Made by a program: the position numbers and the translations under genes. From the NCBI RefSeq assembly GCF_008086175.1, contig NZ_VSKM01000001.1, positions 1 to 64,000 of the forward strand: a stretch of 64,000 nt of DNA. Reading direction: 5' to 3'. The notes under the pieces are model-generated. The model saw only the letters and a program-made list of their open reading frames with translations, was not told the origin of the DNA and searched no databases. Positions 46,340-55,750 of the stretch are shown piece by piece. Numbering within the stretch: the first letter of the stretch is position 1; each line of letters opens with the position of its first letter. The stretch is from Bizionia saleffrena. GTDB lineage: Bacteria; Bacteroidota; Bacteroidia; Flavobacteriales; Flavobacteriaceae.

Positions 46340-47152
46340 ATGAAATTTTACACATTACTTATTCTAATCTTTATCACAACTATCTGTAGCGCAGAGCCCG
46401 CAGTAAAAATATACTATGAACAAATTGAAAATGGCTATATTATTTATGCAGATAACCAAGAGCTCTGCCCAATGAGTATAAAAATCGATTTCACTACTAA
46501 GAATCTCAATATAGATGGTGGTAACAATAATATTTATATTATCGATCCGATAAAAAAAAGACAGTTATTAACAAAGTTAACGGTCTCTAAAAAGGGAAAA
46601 GCTTACAAATTCTCTTATAAATACTGGTCAAATTACGGAAATCATAATAGTGATAACTATAATACCGATTTTGCATACAGCCTCCCTTTTCCAAGTTCCA
46701 ATACCTTTAAAGTGTACCAAGGTTATAATGGTGATTTCTCTCATCAAAAAGAAAATGCGCTTGACTTTACAATGCCAATAGGAACGAAAATAACAGCGAT
46801 AAGAGAAGGCGTTGTAATTAATGTTGTTGAAAGTAACAGCAAAAACTGTGGAAAAGAAGAATGTAAAAAGTATAATAATTTTATTATAATCTATCACCCA
46901 GATGGGACCTTTGCAGAATATACTCATCTAAAACGAAGTGGCTCCATCGTAAAAATTGGAGATAAAGTAAAACAAGGAGAGTTAATTGGATATAGCGGAA
47001 ATGTTGGCTGGAGTACTGGCCCGCATTTACATTTAGTTGTTTATCTTCAAAAATTAATGAAAAGAGAAACTATAAAAACTAAATTTAAAACTGGTAATGG
47101 TGAAAAATTAGAATACCTCACAGAAAAGGAAGAATATTTTCGCAATTATTAG
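46340..47152 (+). CDS. M23-family peptidase, secreted
   Basis: A 270-aa protein with signal peptide (MKFYTLLILIFITTICSA) and a LytM/M23 zinc-peptidase domain at ~125-260: H135-x6-D142 (HQKENALD), H196 in YTHLKRSG and the HLH pair H229/H231 (GPHLHLVVY). M23 enzymes cut glycine-rich or cross-link peptides of the wall. All four metal and catalytic residues are present, so it is probably active. Region ~20-120 is an unassigned N-domain. Confidence 0.9.
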   Translation: MKFYTLLILIFITTICSAEPAVKIYYEQIENGYIIYADNQELCPMSIKIDFTTKNLNIDGGNNNIYIIDPIKKRQLLTKLTVSKKGKAYKFSYKYWSNYGNHNSDNYNTDFAYSLPFPSSNTFKVYQGYNGDFSHQKENALDFTMPIGTKITAIREGVVINVVESNSKNCGKEECKKYNNFIIIYHPDGTFAEYTHLKRSGSIVKIGDKVKQGELIGYSGNVGWSTGPHLHLVVYLQKLMKRETIKTKFKTGNGEKLEYLTEKEEYFRNY

Positions 47153-47437
47153 AAATTAACTTCTAACTTATTTAATAATAAAATCTGTAATACTCTTAAA
47201 AAATCATTATTGTCCAACAAAAGAATTAAGACCGTTTCACTTTCAATTTAAAGAGTTAAAACATAACAGTAATTTATTAAAAATCAGGAGTTAATATAAT
47301 CACAATGTATTTAATTCATATAAAGCCTAAAAGTAAGCTGCAAATATTGAAACCTTAAAAAAACGTATAGAATAAGGACTTCTATTTTTACATTTCTTTT
47401 TTATCGTACAATGAATAATAATACCTAAAATCCTAAG
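47153..47437. other. Gene-free AT-rich spacer
   Basis: Nothing was recognised apart from the repeat that starts at its right end. Confidence 0.45.
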
Positions 47438-47465
47438 ACTCCTATTATATCATAAAATGAAAAAA
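47438..47465 (+). repeat. 28-nt leader repeat, copy 2
   Basis: Identical to 45800-45827, covering the 19 bases before the ATG at 47457 and the first codons. Confidence 0.85.
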
Positions 47466-47885
47466 ACTAAACAACTGTTATTCGCAATAACCGCTTTAAT
47501 AACCTTAAACTTATTTTCTCAAGACATTTCAATACATAACAATATTGCCTTGGTTAATGGTAAAGAGTACGTTTCTATAAATAAGAAAAAAAGCGATGAA
47601 TATAGTATTAGTAGCTTAAAAACTAACGAAAAAAATATTGTAGTTAAAACCAACAAAAGATTTAATACTTATAAAAATGAATATGTACTGTTGCCAACAG
47701 TCACGTTTGTAGATTTAAATAAAACTTGGGATTTTGAGACTGAAAGTATAACGAATGAAAAAGATGTGATTAGGTTTATTTATAACCTTAAAATAGTTTC
47801 CTTAAGTGGTGAAGTAAATAAAGAAATGGCTTTAGAATACTATGACTATTTTGAAAAACAATCTAAAACTCAATCGCAAAATTAA
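47457..47885 (+). CDS. Small secreted protein of unknown function
   Basis: A 142-aa protein with signal peptide (ITALITLNLFSQ). No domain recognised; it has a beta-like pattern (ISIHNNIALVNGKEYVSI) and a charged C-terminus. Its leader is shared with the gene at 45819, although the proteins themselves do not look alike beyond the signal peptide. May be part of a duplicated or recombined set. Confidence 0.65.
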   Translation: MKKTKQLLFAITALITLNLFSQDISIHNNIALVNGKEYVSINKKKSDEYSISSLKTNEKNIVVKTNKRFNTYKNEYVLLPTVTFVDLNKTWDFETESITNEKDVIRFIYNLKIVSLSGEVNKEMALEYYDYFEKQSKTQSQN

Positions 47886-48124
47886 GAACAGAATGCTAAA
47901 TATCAGCTCTATTACTATAGCCTATAATGGTAATATATTCTGCTTTATTCCAAAGACTAGCAATGCACTTTTTAGTAGATTAAGAGATGGTAATTAAAAT
48001 TTTCAAACAAAAAAGAATAATTATTGCCTAATAAGCAAGCTATAAAAATCTATTATTATTTTTACAGTCCAAGGATTAAAACTCACTGTTATTTTTCATA
48101 TTTTTAAACTCTTTTAAAGGAAAT

Positions 48125-49240
48125 ATGAACAGCGCAATAGAAAGGTTTAAAAATAGTCGATTTCGCAATGCCATTCAAAAATATCAAAAATATTTACTGA
48201 TATGCTTTTTTGTTGGTGGCTTTATTTTCGATTCCTTAACTCTTGGTCGTATCGATCGTATTTACGATTTAGTGGTTCTGTGTTTACACATGACTTCTTT
48301 AACCGTAACGCTGTACCTCTATAATTTAATGGATGATGGTAAATGGAAAAACACCTTTTTAGAACGTTATCAGATTTATTTTTCTCTAGCCATTCAGTTT
48401 TTCTTTGGTGGGTTGTCTAGCGCTTACGTTATTTATTTCTCCAGAAGTGTTTCATTATCCAAAACCATTACCTTTTTTATTATTCTGCTAGCATTGCTGC
48501 TGGCAAATGAATTACTAAAAAAGCGAATTTCCAACAAGTATTTACAATTTAGCGTCTATTTTTTTCTTAGCTTCACGTTCTTCGCCTTTATGATACCGGT
48601 TTTTATAAAGAAAATGAATACCCCTGTTTTTATTTATTCCGGTTTGGTCAGTTTAGCCGTAACGCTTTTATTAATAACTTTTATTTATAGAAAAAGCCCT
48701 AGCACTCGTGCAGAAATAAGAATTGTTAAACTATTCAGTATTATTTTAGTAATATACGTTACCATAAACACATTTTATTTTACAAACCTTATTCCGCCAG
48801 TGCCATTGGCTTTAGATGCTGGGATGGTTGCACACAACGTTCAAAAACAAAACAATAGTTATTTAGTGACTTACGAGCGAGATGAATGGTATATATTTTG
48901 GCGAGATCATAGACTAGAGTTTATATATGAACCCGGTGAAAGGGTTTATATTTTCACCTCTATTTTTGCACCGACCGAAATTAAGAAATCAATTTTTCAC
49001 CGTTGGAAATGGTTTAATAAAAACACTAATAATTGGGAACTTGTAGACAATATTAGTTATAAAATAACGGGCGGTCGTGATGCTGGTTTTCGCGGTTACA
49101 CATATAAAAACAACGTGAAACCGGGGCTTTGGAAAGTCGACGTTACCACCAAGGAAGGCTTAATTTTAGGCGTCATTGATTTTGAAATTATTATAGACAC
49201 GAACTTGAAACCTAAAAAACGTATTCAGCGACGGTTTTAA
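48125..49240 (+). CDS. DUF2914 membrane protein
   Basis: A 371-aa protein. About seven hydrophobic segments occupy 22-220 (for example LLICFFVGGFIFDSLTLG), followed by a C-terminal soluble DUF2914 domain: VYIFTSIFAPTEIKKSIFHRWKW, then KITGGRDAGFRGYTYK and PGLWKVDVTT. Function unknown; in other species it is found with membrane-stress genes. Confidence 0.85.
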   Translation: MNSAIERFKNSRFRNAIQKYQKYLLICFFVGGFIFDSLTLGRIDRIYDLVVLCLHMTSLTVTLYLYNLMDDGKWKNTFLERYQIYFSLAIQFFFGGLSSAYVIYFSRSVSLSKTITFFIILLALLLANELLKKRISNKYLQFSVYFFLSFTFFAFMIPVFIKKMNTPVFIYSGLVSLAVTLLLITFIYRKSPSTRAEIRIVKLFSIILVIYVTINTFYFTNLIPPVPLALDAGMVAHNVQKQNNSYLVTYERDEWYIFWRDHRLEFIYEPGERVYIFTSIFAPTEIKKSIFHRWKWFNKNTNNWELVDNISYKITGGRDAGFRGYTYKNNVKPGLWKVDVTTKEGLILGVIDFEIIIDTNLKPKKRIQRRF

Positions 49241-49455
49241 CAATTTGAAAGTAGACAGACACTAAGGGGATTCACTACCTTATATTCTATAAAGATTAGA
49301 AGGTATGTAAAATGGTTTCTACTCTTAATTAGGGCGTTAACCGATTAAAAAAAACAAACAATAAAACTAACAATTATGTAAGTTGAACTATTAAAATAGT
49401 CTTAAATAGGTGTTTTTTCACCCTTGAAAGTGAGATAAATTAAGAGCAACTTCAG

Positions 49456-49463
49456 TATTTTTG
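49456..49463 (+). promoter_or_regulatory. -7 box at the FAD oxidase start
   Basis: TATTTTTG exactly matches TAnnTTTG and ends four bases before the ATG at 49468, so the transcript would be leaderless. No -33 match. Confidence 0.45.
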
Positions 49464-49467
49464 CAGT

Positions 49468-50502
49468 ATGATACTAATAATTGGAGCAGGTTTATCGGGT
49501 CTTTTAATAGGTTACCACTTAAAAAAACAAGACATTCCGTTTAAAATACTAGAAGCGAGAGATCGCGTTGGTGGCCGCATAAATACTATTTATGGACCAA
49601 ACTACCCACCTATTGAGATGGGAGCCACTTGGTTTACCCACCAGCACAAGCAGCTACTATCGCTTTTAAATGAATTGGAAATAGAATACTTTGAACAGTT
49701 TATGGACCGCACCGTTTTCTTTCAAGCAGGTTCTACTTCAAAAACTCAAACTATAGAAATCCCTCCGCAAGCCCCGAGTTTTAGAATTTCTGGAGGAACA
49801 GCGCATCTCATAGACACTCTAGTCAAAAAATTGGATAAAAACGACATCCTGTTAAATCAGACGGTAAAGCACCTTAAATTTAAAGACAATTCTGTTCAGG
49901 TTATTGCAGAAGAAGTTATTGAAGGTACTGCGGTAGTATTAGCAATCCCTCCTAAATTATGGGCAAACAGAATTACATTTAAACCAGAGCTCCCAATCAA
50001 TCTTTCAGAAATTGCAAAGCAAACACATACCTGGATGGAGGACTCCATAAAGGTAGCGTTAAGTTATACCACGCCTTTTTGGCAAGAGAATAACAAACCG
50101 GGCACTTTATTTAGTCAGTCCGGTCCCATTACAGAATTTTATGATCACTGCAACCACAAAAGATCTAAGTATGCTCTCTGTGGTTTTATGAATTCAGCTT
50201 TAAAAACGCTAACAGCTTCCCAAAGAAAATCACTTGTGATTGAACAGATTACAGCGGTGTTTGGTTTGAAAGCAAAAGATTTTATTACCTATGAAGAATG
50301 TGTATGGAGTAATGACGTAAATACTTTTGAACCCTCCGAAGTGTATCCTCATCAGAATAACGGAAACCCCATTTTTAGAGACGCCTTTTTTGATGGTAAA
50401 GTCTTTATTTCAAGTTCTGAAGCGGCATCAGAATTTCCTGGATATATGGAAGGTGCAATACGCTCAGCGAATGCAATAGCTAAAAAAATAAAGGAAAGAT
50501 AA
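49468..50502 (+). CDS. FAD-dependent amine oxidase-like protein
   Basis: A 344-aa flavoprotein with Rossmann motif GAGLSG (6-11), the E-x-RxxVGGR segment ILEARDRVGGRINT and a C-terminal FAD contact EFPGYMEGAIRSANAIAKKI. It is related to monoamine oxidase and protoporphyrinogen-oxidase-like families. Substrate unknown; it is not linked with other catabolic genes. Confidence 0.87.
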   Translation: MILIIGAGLSGLLIGYHLKKQDIPFKILEARDRVGGRINTIYGPNYPPIEMGATWFTHQHKQLLSLLNELEIEYFEQFMDRTVFFQAGSTSKTQTIEIPPQAPSFRISGGTAHLIDTLVKKLDKNDILLNQTVKHLKFKDNSVQVIAEEVIEGTAVVLAIPPKLWANRITFKPELPINLSEIAKQTHTWMEDSIKVALSYTTPFWQENNKPGTLFSQSGPITEFYDHCNHKRSKYALCGFMNSALKTLTASQRKSLVIEQITAVFGLKAKDFITYEECVWSNDVNTFEPSEVYPHQNNGNPIFRDAFFDGKVFISSSEAASEFPGYMEGAIRSANAIAKKIKER

Positions 50503-50759
50503 CAATTCTACTGATTAATTATCTCCAATAGAGAGGTGTAAAAAAGCAAACACGATTGTTTAACTTTTTTGAGAAGAAAGTTAGCGGTTTTAACAAAACT
50601 CTTGAATTCAACTAATAAACGACGATGTTTACTTCCTTTTATTTATTTTAGTAAAAAAGTAGACTACAAACACATTTGCAACGGTTGGTTAGTCCTTTCA
50701 TTCTAGTTTGAATTCACTCTTTATAATAGCTTTTAGAACAATTGAACACACAACGCACG

Positions 50760-51863
50760 ATGCTTTACAATTTATCAAAACACTTATTATTATTTATTTT
50801 TCAAATATCTTGTACCCTTTCAATGCAAGTTCATGCACAAACGAAAGCAACAGATACTATTAAAAGTACGTTGCGCGTTGGGGTTTCGGGAAGTGAACCC
50901 TTTGTTTTTAGTGAAAGTGATAACGGCATAGCTGTAGAGATATGGGATAGAATAGCTGAAAAGAAGGACTGGAATTTTAAATACATTCCGTTTACAAATG
51001 TTGAAGATGCACTAAACGCTTTAGAGAAAAAGGAGCTAGATCTGGTGGTTGGCCCCATAAGTATTACGTCAAAGCGCGTAGAAAGTATGCGATTCTCGCA
51101 ACCCTTTTATAATTCGAGTATATCGATAATATCACGAATTGGGAATCAGACGTTTTGGCAAAAAATAAAACCACTATTTAGTTTTAAATTAATAATAGCT
51201 GTTGGTATCTTTCTAATTATCTTGGCCGGTGTTGGTTCGCTGTTTTGGTTGGCCGAACGCAAAGAATCCCCAGAACAGTTTCCTCACGATCCTGTAAAAG
51301 GTATTGGTACAGGTATGTGGTTGGCTATTGTAACGATGAGTACCACGGGTTACGGCGATAAAGCACCCATAACTTTAGCGGGCCGCATAATTGCAGGCTC
51401 TTGGATGATTATCTCCATAATTTTTGCCACCTCTATGGTAGCAGGAATAGCGAGCACACTAACGTTAACATCTATTGGGTCGACTACCATTACAAATTTA
51501 GAACAACTTTCCGGTCGCGAAGCCGCTACGATTTCCGGGTCTCCAGCGGCTCAGTTTTTGACCAAATCTAAAATAAAATCTATTGGTGTTGCTAGTTTAG
51601 ATATCGCAATGGAGAAATTAGAAAATCAAGAAGTAGAGGCTGTGGTATACGACCGGCCGCAATTATTATACTTCTTAAAAAATAATGAAAGTGATAACGA
51701 AACACTAAGCATAAGTAAAGCCGAATACTATAAACAGGGCTATGGCTTTGCGTTCCCGTTAAATTCAGAATTGGTATATAGCGTTAACAGAACTTTATTG
51801 GAGCTCGCCGAAAACCAAGAAACCGAAGGTATCATCCACGATTATATTCAAAAAGATGAATGA
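50760..51863 (+). CDS. Prokaryotic ionotropic glutamate receptor-like K+ channel
   Basis: An amino-acid-gated ion channel, predicted. Ligand lobe S1 (residues ~40-135, with VVGPISITSKRVESM like the Ser/Thr and Arg ligand contacts) is followed by TM1 (~148-171), a pore helix with selectivity filter TTGYGD (~195-200), TM2 (~208-235) ending in an AGIASTLT segment like the receptor gate motif, and lobe S2 (to 360). This is the layout of GluR0: a periplasmic binding protein split by a KcsA-like pore. TTGYGD predicts K+ selectivity. The ATG at 50760 gives 367 aa; a TTG at 50742 would add six. Ligand unknown. Confidence 0.88.
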   Translation: MLYNLSKHLLLFIFQISCTLSMQVHAQTKATDTIKSTLRVGVSGSEPFVFSESDNGIAVEIWDRIAEKKDWNFKYIPFTNVEDALNALEKKELDLVVGPISITSKRVESMRFSQPFYNSSISIISRIGNQTFWQKIKPLFSFKLIIAVGIFLIILAGVGSLFWLAERKESPEQFPHDPVKGIGTGMWLAIVTMSTTGYGDKAPITLAGRIIAGSWMIISIIFATSMVAGIASTLTLTSIGSTTITNLEQLSGREAATISGSPAAQFLTKSKIKSIGVASLDIAMEKLENQEVEAVVYDRPQLLYFLKNNESDNETLSISKAEYYKQGYGFAFPLNSELVYSVNRTLLELAENQETEGIIHDYIQKDE

Positions 51864-52340
51864 TTTTAGCGTGATAGTGTTTTTAGCGCCTTAAAAAGAT
51901 TTTGTTTACTATATGAATGATCTTAAATTCTAGAGACAAGAAACGAGACGTACTGCGTATTATTTTTATTAATTGAAAACGATTGTCTAGTTAAATCATT
52001 GCACCCGAGAAAAACTAAAATCGGAACCTAGAAATTATCTAGTGGTTTGTTGTTTGTGAATTTATAAATTACCTCTCGACTGCGATAGAGGGAGCAGTTT
52101 TATTTCAAATTAGTATTATGTGGCAGAACTTTTCGACGAAACTGTAACACAAACTTAAATCGGGATCTCTTATAGAAACACAAATTTAGGCCACCTATTG
52201 TCTGGTCAATCGCCGTCGAAAAACTAAATAGAAAGATACTATTAAATCTAAACAAGCAGCTTCAAAATCTGTATACTAAAACAAGAAACCCATACATTCT
52301 CAAAATTTATCAAACAAACAATACCGTTTTAATTCTATTA
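51864..52340. other. Gene-free spacer with a degenerate short repeat
   Basis: No gene. CCTCTCGACTGCG (52072-52084) is the inverted relative of 1294-1305 and can form a short stem with AGAGG just after it. Otherwise nothing recognised. Confidence 0.45.
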
Positions 52341-52356
52341 ATCGTAATATTGCAAT
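52341..52356 (+). promoter_or_regulatory. Candidate ArsR operator over the ars promoter
   Basis: ATCGTAAT/ATTGCAAT is a 16-bp dyad with 6 of 8 matched positions per arm. It covers a near-consensus -7 box (TAATATTG) and lies 13 bp before the arsR start. Confidence 0.45.
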
Positions 52357-52368
52357 AAACAAATCACT

Positions 52369-52701
52369 ATGGGAATTACTAAATCCGAAATATTTACCCT
52401 TCAGCAAAACGAAATAGCAACATTTGCTAAAGTTTTCGGGCACCCAGCACGTGTAGCTATCCTTCAGCATTTATTTAAAATAAACACCTGTGTTTGTGGC
52501 GATTTAGTCAGCATTATTGGATTAGCACAACCTACCATTTCTCAGCATCTAAAAGAATTAAAAAACTTAGGATTGATAAAAGGAACGATTGAAGGCACGA
52601 GCGTGTGCTATTGTATTGACAAAGACAATTGGTTAAATATGAAGACTATTATGATTACATTTTTAGATCAAGACTATTCTGAAACCGATCAGTGCTGCTA
52701 G
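52369..52701 (+). CDS. arsR: ArsR-family arsenic-responsive repressor
   Basis: A 110-aa winged-helix repressor that releases DNA on binding As(III). The metal site TCVCGDLV (C41, C43) resembles the ELCVCDL motif of ArsR, and the recognition helix is QPTISQHLKELKNLGLI. Additional cysteines, CYC near 90 and a C-terminal QCC, may also bind metal. It is the first gene of the ars operon and likely autoregulated via 52341-52356. Confidence 0.93.
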   Translation: MGITKSEIFTLQQNEIATFAKVFGHPARVAILQHLFKINTCVCGDLVSIIGLAQPTISQHLKELKNLGLIKGTIEGTSVCYCIDKDNWLNMKTIMITFLDQDYSETDQCC

Positions 52702-52743
52702 AAAACAAACTATTACATCGTAATTAACGAAGAAAAAAAACTT

Positions 52744-53211
52744 ATGACATTATCTCAAATTAAAGCCATATTGAAAGAAGTTGAAACCATCGCTTTTCAA
52801 TTACCCGATGGCACTTTGGTACCACAACATTTTCACGTTACCGAAGTGGGGAAAATAACGAAACATTTTATAGACTGTGGCGGAACGGTGAGATACGAAG
52901 AAGTTATTAATTTTCAATTATGGAACGCCGATGATTACGACCACCGTTTACATCCTGAAAAGCTTTTAAATATTATCGCGCTATCAGAAAACCTTTTAGA
53001 GCTTCAAGATTTAGCGATTGAAGTGGAATACCAAGGACAAACTATAGAAAAATATGGACTTGACTACAACGGTTCTCAATTTCTATTAACGACAACGGCG
53101 ACCGACTGCTTGGCGAAAGACCACTGTGGTATTCCAGAAACTAAACAGCAATTAAATTTCAAAGATCATGAAACAGGGAGTTCTTGTTCGCCGGGATCTG
53201 GTTGTTGTTAA
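52744..53211 (+). CDS. DUF6428 protein
   Basis: A 155-aa protein found in ars operons, function unknown. The start LPDGTLVPQHFHVTEVGK and IDCGGTVRYEEVINFQLW fit DUF6428 as I know it. The C-terminus ends GSSCSPGSGCC, four cysteines that could bind arsenic or copper. Located between arsR and the arsenate reductase gene. Confidence 0.82.
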   Translation: MTLSQIKAILKEVETIAFQLPDGTLVPQHFHVTEVGKITKHFIDCGGTVRYEEVINFQLWNADDYDHRLHPEKLLNIIALSENLLELQDLAIEVEYQGQTIEKYGLDYNGSQFLLTTTATDCLAKDHCGIPETKQQLNFKDHETGSSCSPGSGCC

Positions 53212-53236
53212 TTGCAATACGAAATAAAACGACGCT

Positions 53237-53857
53237 ATGAATGCCATATTTCCTGAGATTAAAAAACTGTTACGGAGTTTAGCGGTTGAAACCATAACAC
53301 CACATCGAAAAAACATATTGGATCCTATTATTGAAGAGATACAGCAAAAGGTAACTCAAAATAAAGAGATAAGACTAAATTTTATCTGTACTCACAACTC
53401 GCGTCGCAGTCATTTAGCACAAATATGGGCACAAACTCTAGCATATTATTACAATATCCATAAGGTTCACTGTTATTCGGCAGGCACAGAAGCCACAGCG
53501 TTATTCCCTAAGGTTATTGCTACATTGCAGCAAACGGGCTTTCAAATCACCACACTGTCTGGAGCCGAAAATCCAGTATATAGTATAAAATACGCCACTA
53601 ACGCACCCCCAATTATCGGGTTCTCGAAAGCAACAGAACACCCATTTAATCCTAAAACGGCGTTTATTGCAATAATGACGTGCTCTCAAGCCGATGAAGG
53701 ATGCCCTTTCATAGCCGGAGCTGAACGTCGTTTTTCGCTCACCTATAGCGATCCAAAACGTTATGATAACACACCAAAAGCAGCAGACGAATATAATCAA
53801 ACAAGTTTGCAAATTGCTACCGAACTATATTACGTATTCTCTAAAATTAAAGCCTAA
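53237..53857 (+). CDS. arsC: Arsenate reductase-like low-molecular-weight phosphatase
   Basis: A 206-aa protein of the LMW protein tyrosine phosphatase/arsenate reductase (thioredoxin-coupled) fold. The active-site loop is CTHNSRRS (C51 to S58), analogous to CxGNSxRS. It reduces As(V) to As(III) for export by the next gene. Additional Cys (TCSQADEGCPF) may supply the resolving disulfide. An N-terminal extension of about 45 residues is longer than in classical ArsC. Confidence 0.87.
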   Translation: MNAIFPEIKKLLRSLAVETITPHRKNILDPIIEEIQQKVTQNKEIRLNFICTHNSRRSHLAQIWAQTLAYYYNIHKVHCYSAGTEATALFPKVIATLQQTGFQITTLSGAENPVYSIKYATNAPPIIGFSKATEHPFNPKTAFIAIMTCSQADEGCPFIAGAERRFSLTYSDPKRYDNTPKAADEYNQTSLQIATELYYVFSKIKA

Positions 53858-53860
53858 ACA

Positions 53861-54910
53861 ATGAGCACACCAAAAAAACTAAACCTCTTAGATCGCAACT
53901 TAACGGTATGGATACTCATTGCAATGCTCCTTGGGGTTGGCATAGGATTTTTCTTTCCGAAATTTCCCGCAGTTGTTACTAGTTTAAGTAGCGGCTCGAC
54001 AAATATTCCAATTGCTATTGGGTTAATTGTAATGATGTATCCACCACTAGCAAAAGTTAATTATGCCTTACTTCCTAAAGTGTTTAAAAACACTAAAATA
54101 TTATCGATCTCCCTACTGTTAAACTGGGTTATTGGTCCGATTTTAATGTTTGTTTTAGCGCTTATTTTTCTCCAAGATCACCCCGGCTATATGGTCGGTT
54201 TAATATTAATTGGTTTAGCACGCTGTATTGCTATGGTGCTCGTTTGGAACGATCTTGCCGAAGGCAGCAGCGAATACGGCGCTGGTCTGGTCGCCCTAAA
54301 CAGTGTATTTCAAGTATTTGCTTATAGTTTTTATGCTTGGTTATTTATTACCGTTCTTCCGCCCTACTTTGGTTTTGAAGGCGCTATCGTAGATATCTCT
54401 ATTGCGACTATTGCCGAAAGTGTGGCCATTTATTTAGGTCTTCCGTTTTTACTAGGTATTGTTAGCCGTTATGTTTTGGTGAAAAAGAAAGGAGAAGTAT
54501 GGTATAATACCGTGTTTATCCCTAAAATATCACCGCTAACCTTAATCGCTCTATTATTTACTATTGTGATTATGTTTTCTTTAAAAGGAGAACTTATTGT
54601 ACAGATTCCTTACGATGTTGTGATTATTGCGATACCACTCGTTTTATACTTTATTATTATGTTTGCAATTGGCTTTTTTGTAACTAAAGCTAGTGGTGCC
54701 AACTACGACAAAACAGCTGCCGTGGCGTTTACTGCTGCAGGAAACAATTTCGAATTAGCGATTGCTGTTGCCATTGCCGTTTTCGGACTCCAATCAGATC
54801 AAGCTTTTGCTGGGGTCATAGGACCGTTAGTAGAAGTCCCTGCACTAATTCTTTTGGTACGCGTGTCCTTTTGGCTCAGGAAGAAGTACTTCACAAACAT
54901 AACAAACTGA
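53861..54910 (+). CDS. acr3: Arsenite efflux transporter Acr3
   Basis: Ten-helix inner-membrane exporter of 349 aa in the bile/arsenite/riboflavin (BART) superfamily. The conserved cysteine is C122 in [16 protein letters not shown], required for As(III) transport; [11 protein letters not shown] and the [23 protein letters not shown] segment also match Acr3. Ends the four-gene operon, 3 bp after arsC. Confidence 0.96.
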   Translation: MSTPKKLNLLDRNLTVWILIAMLLGVGIGFFFPKFPAVVTSLSSGSTNIPIAIGLIVMMYPPLAKVNYALLPKVFKNTKILSISLLLNWVIGPILMFVLALIFLQDHPGYMVGLILIGLARCIAMVLVWNDLAEGSSEYGAGLVALNSVFQVFAYSFYAWLFITVLPPYFGFEGAIVDISIATIAESVAIYLGLPFLLGIVSRYVLVKKKGEVWYNTVFIPKISPLTLIALLFTIVIMFSLKGELIVQIPYDVVIIAIPLVLYFIIMFAIGFFVTKASGANYDKTAAVAFTAAGNNFELAIAVAIAVFGLQSDQAFAGVIGPLVEVPALILLVRVSFWLRKKYFTNITN

Positions 54911-54948
54911 TTATAAAAATACGCTCACGCGCCTAAAAGTAACAAGCA

Positions 54949-55638
54949 CTACTCTTTGTTATACCCTTTAATATACCGTTTGGCGCTTGGGTTTCCGCTA
55001 TCTAATGTTAACGATTTTGAGTAGTTAATAAAAGCGTCCAAGCTGTCACCGCTTTTTAAATAGGCGTCTGCCAAACTATCGTAAACATTTGCGCTTTCAG
55101 GATACAAGGCCACATTCATTTTAAAAATGGCTATCGCATCATCGAACGCGTCATTGCGTAACGTTTCGTAACCATAAGTATTGAACTTTTTTTCTTCAAT
55201 AAAAATACTCGCCGAATCTTCAACCTGAATCTTTAAATAACCTTTCAAAGCCTTGTCATAATCTTTATTTAGCAAATAATAGCTTGGCACGTGTTGCGAA
55301 TCGCGCAGTTTTTTATAATCGTAAGTTACAGCAGCATCCCCAATCACTTCCGATAAATAGTAAAGGCTATCGGCTGGATTTAAAACCAATCGCATTTTTT
55401 TATTCATTTCTTTTACATAAAATGTATGGTCGTCTAAAAGCAACGGCTTTATATCTTTAGCCCCCAACCAATCTACTAATAAGGTATTGTTATTATAATG
55501 AATACCAATCACGGCATCCGGATGTAATAAATAACGCCCAGCAGTGTGTTGCTGAAAAGCTTCAGTAAATTGATCCTGATCGGAACAACTTAATACGAAA
55601 ACAATTAAAAAGAAGGAGCACAAAGAAAATGGTTTCAT
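54949..55638 (-). CDS. Tetratricopeptide-repeat lipoprotein
   Basis: A 229-aa lipoprotein with lipobox VLSC (MKPFSLCSFFLIVFVLSC). The C-terminal part has TPR repeats (YLKSGDSLDAFINYSKSLTLDSGN). The middle is an unassigned domain with a beta character. The ATG at 55638 is chosen over a start 24 codons upstream because it makes a normal signal peptide. Role unknown. Confidence 0.7.
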   Translation of the reverse strand: MKPFSLCSFFLIVFVLSCSDQDQFTEAFQQHTAGRYLLHPDAVIGIHYNNNTLLVDWLGAKDIKPLLLDDHTFYVKEMNKKMRLVLNPADSLYYLSEVIGDAAVTYDYKKLRDSQHVPSYYLLNKDYDKALKGYLKIQVEDSASIFIEEKKFNTYGYETLRNDAFDDAIAIFKMNVALYPESANVYDSLADAYLKSGDSLDAFINYSKSLTLDSGNPSAKRYIKGYNKE

Positions 55639-55693
55639 CAGAATTATAGTTTTGATTGCTGGATTTCTAAATAAAATAGAAAAAAATGAAGCA

Positions 55694-55725
55694 CAAAAAA
55701 AACGCCCCATACCTATGAGACGTTT
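55694..55725 (-). terminator. Intrinsic terminator after the cyclophilin-FKBP gene
   Basis: On the minus strand AAACGTCTCAT and ATGGGGCGTTT form an 11-bp stem with two G-U pairs around AGGT, followed by eight T. Confidence 0.8.
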
Positions 55726-55750
55726 AATTAGTGTATTTGTTACGTGCGGA

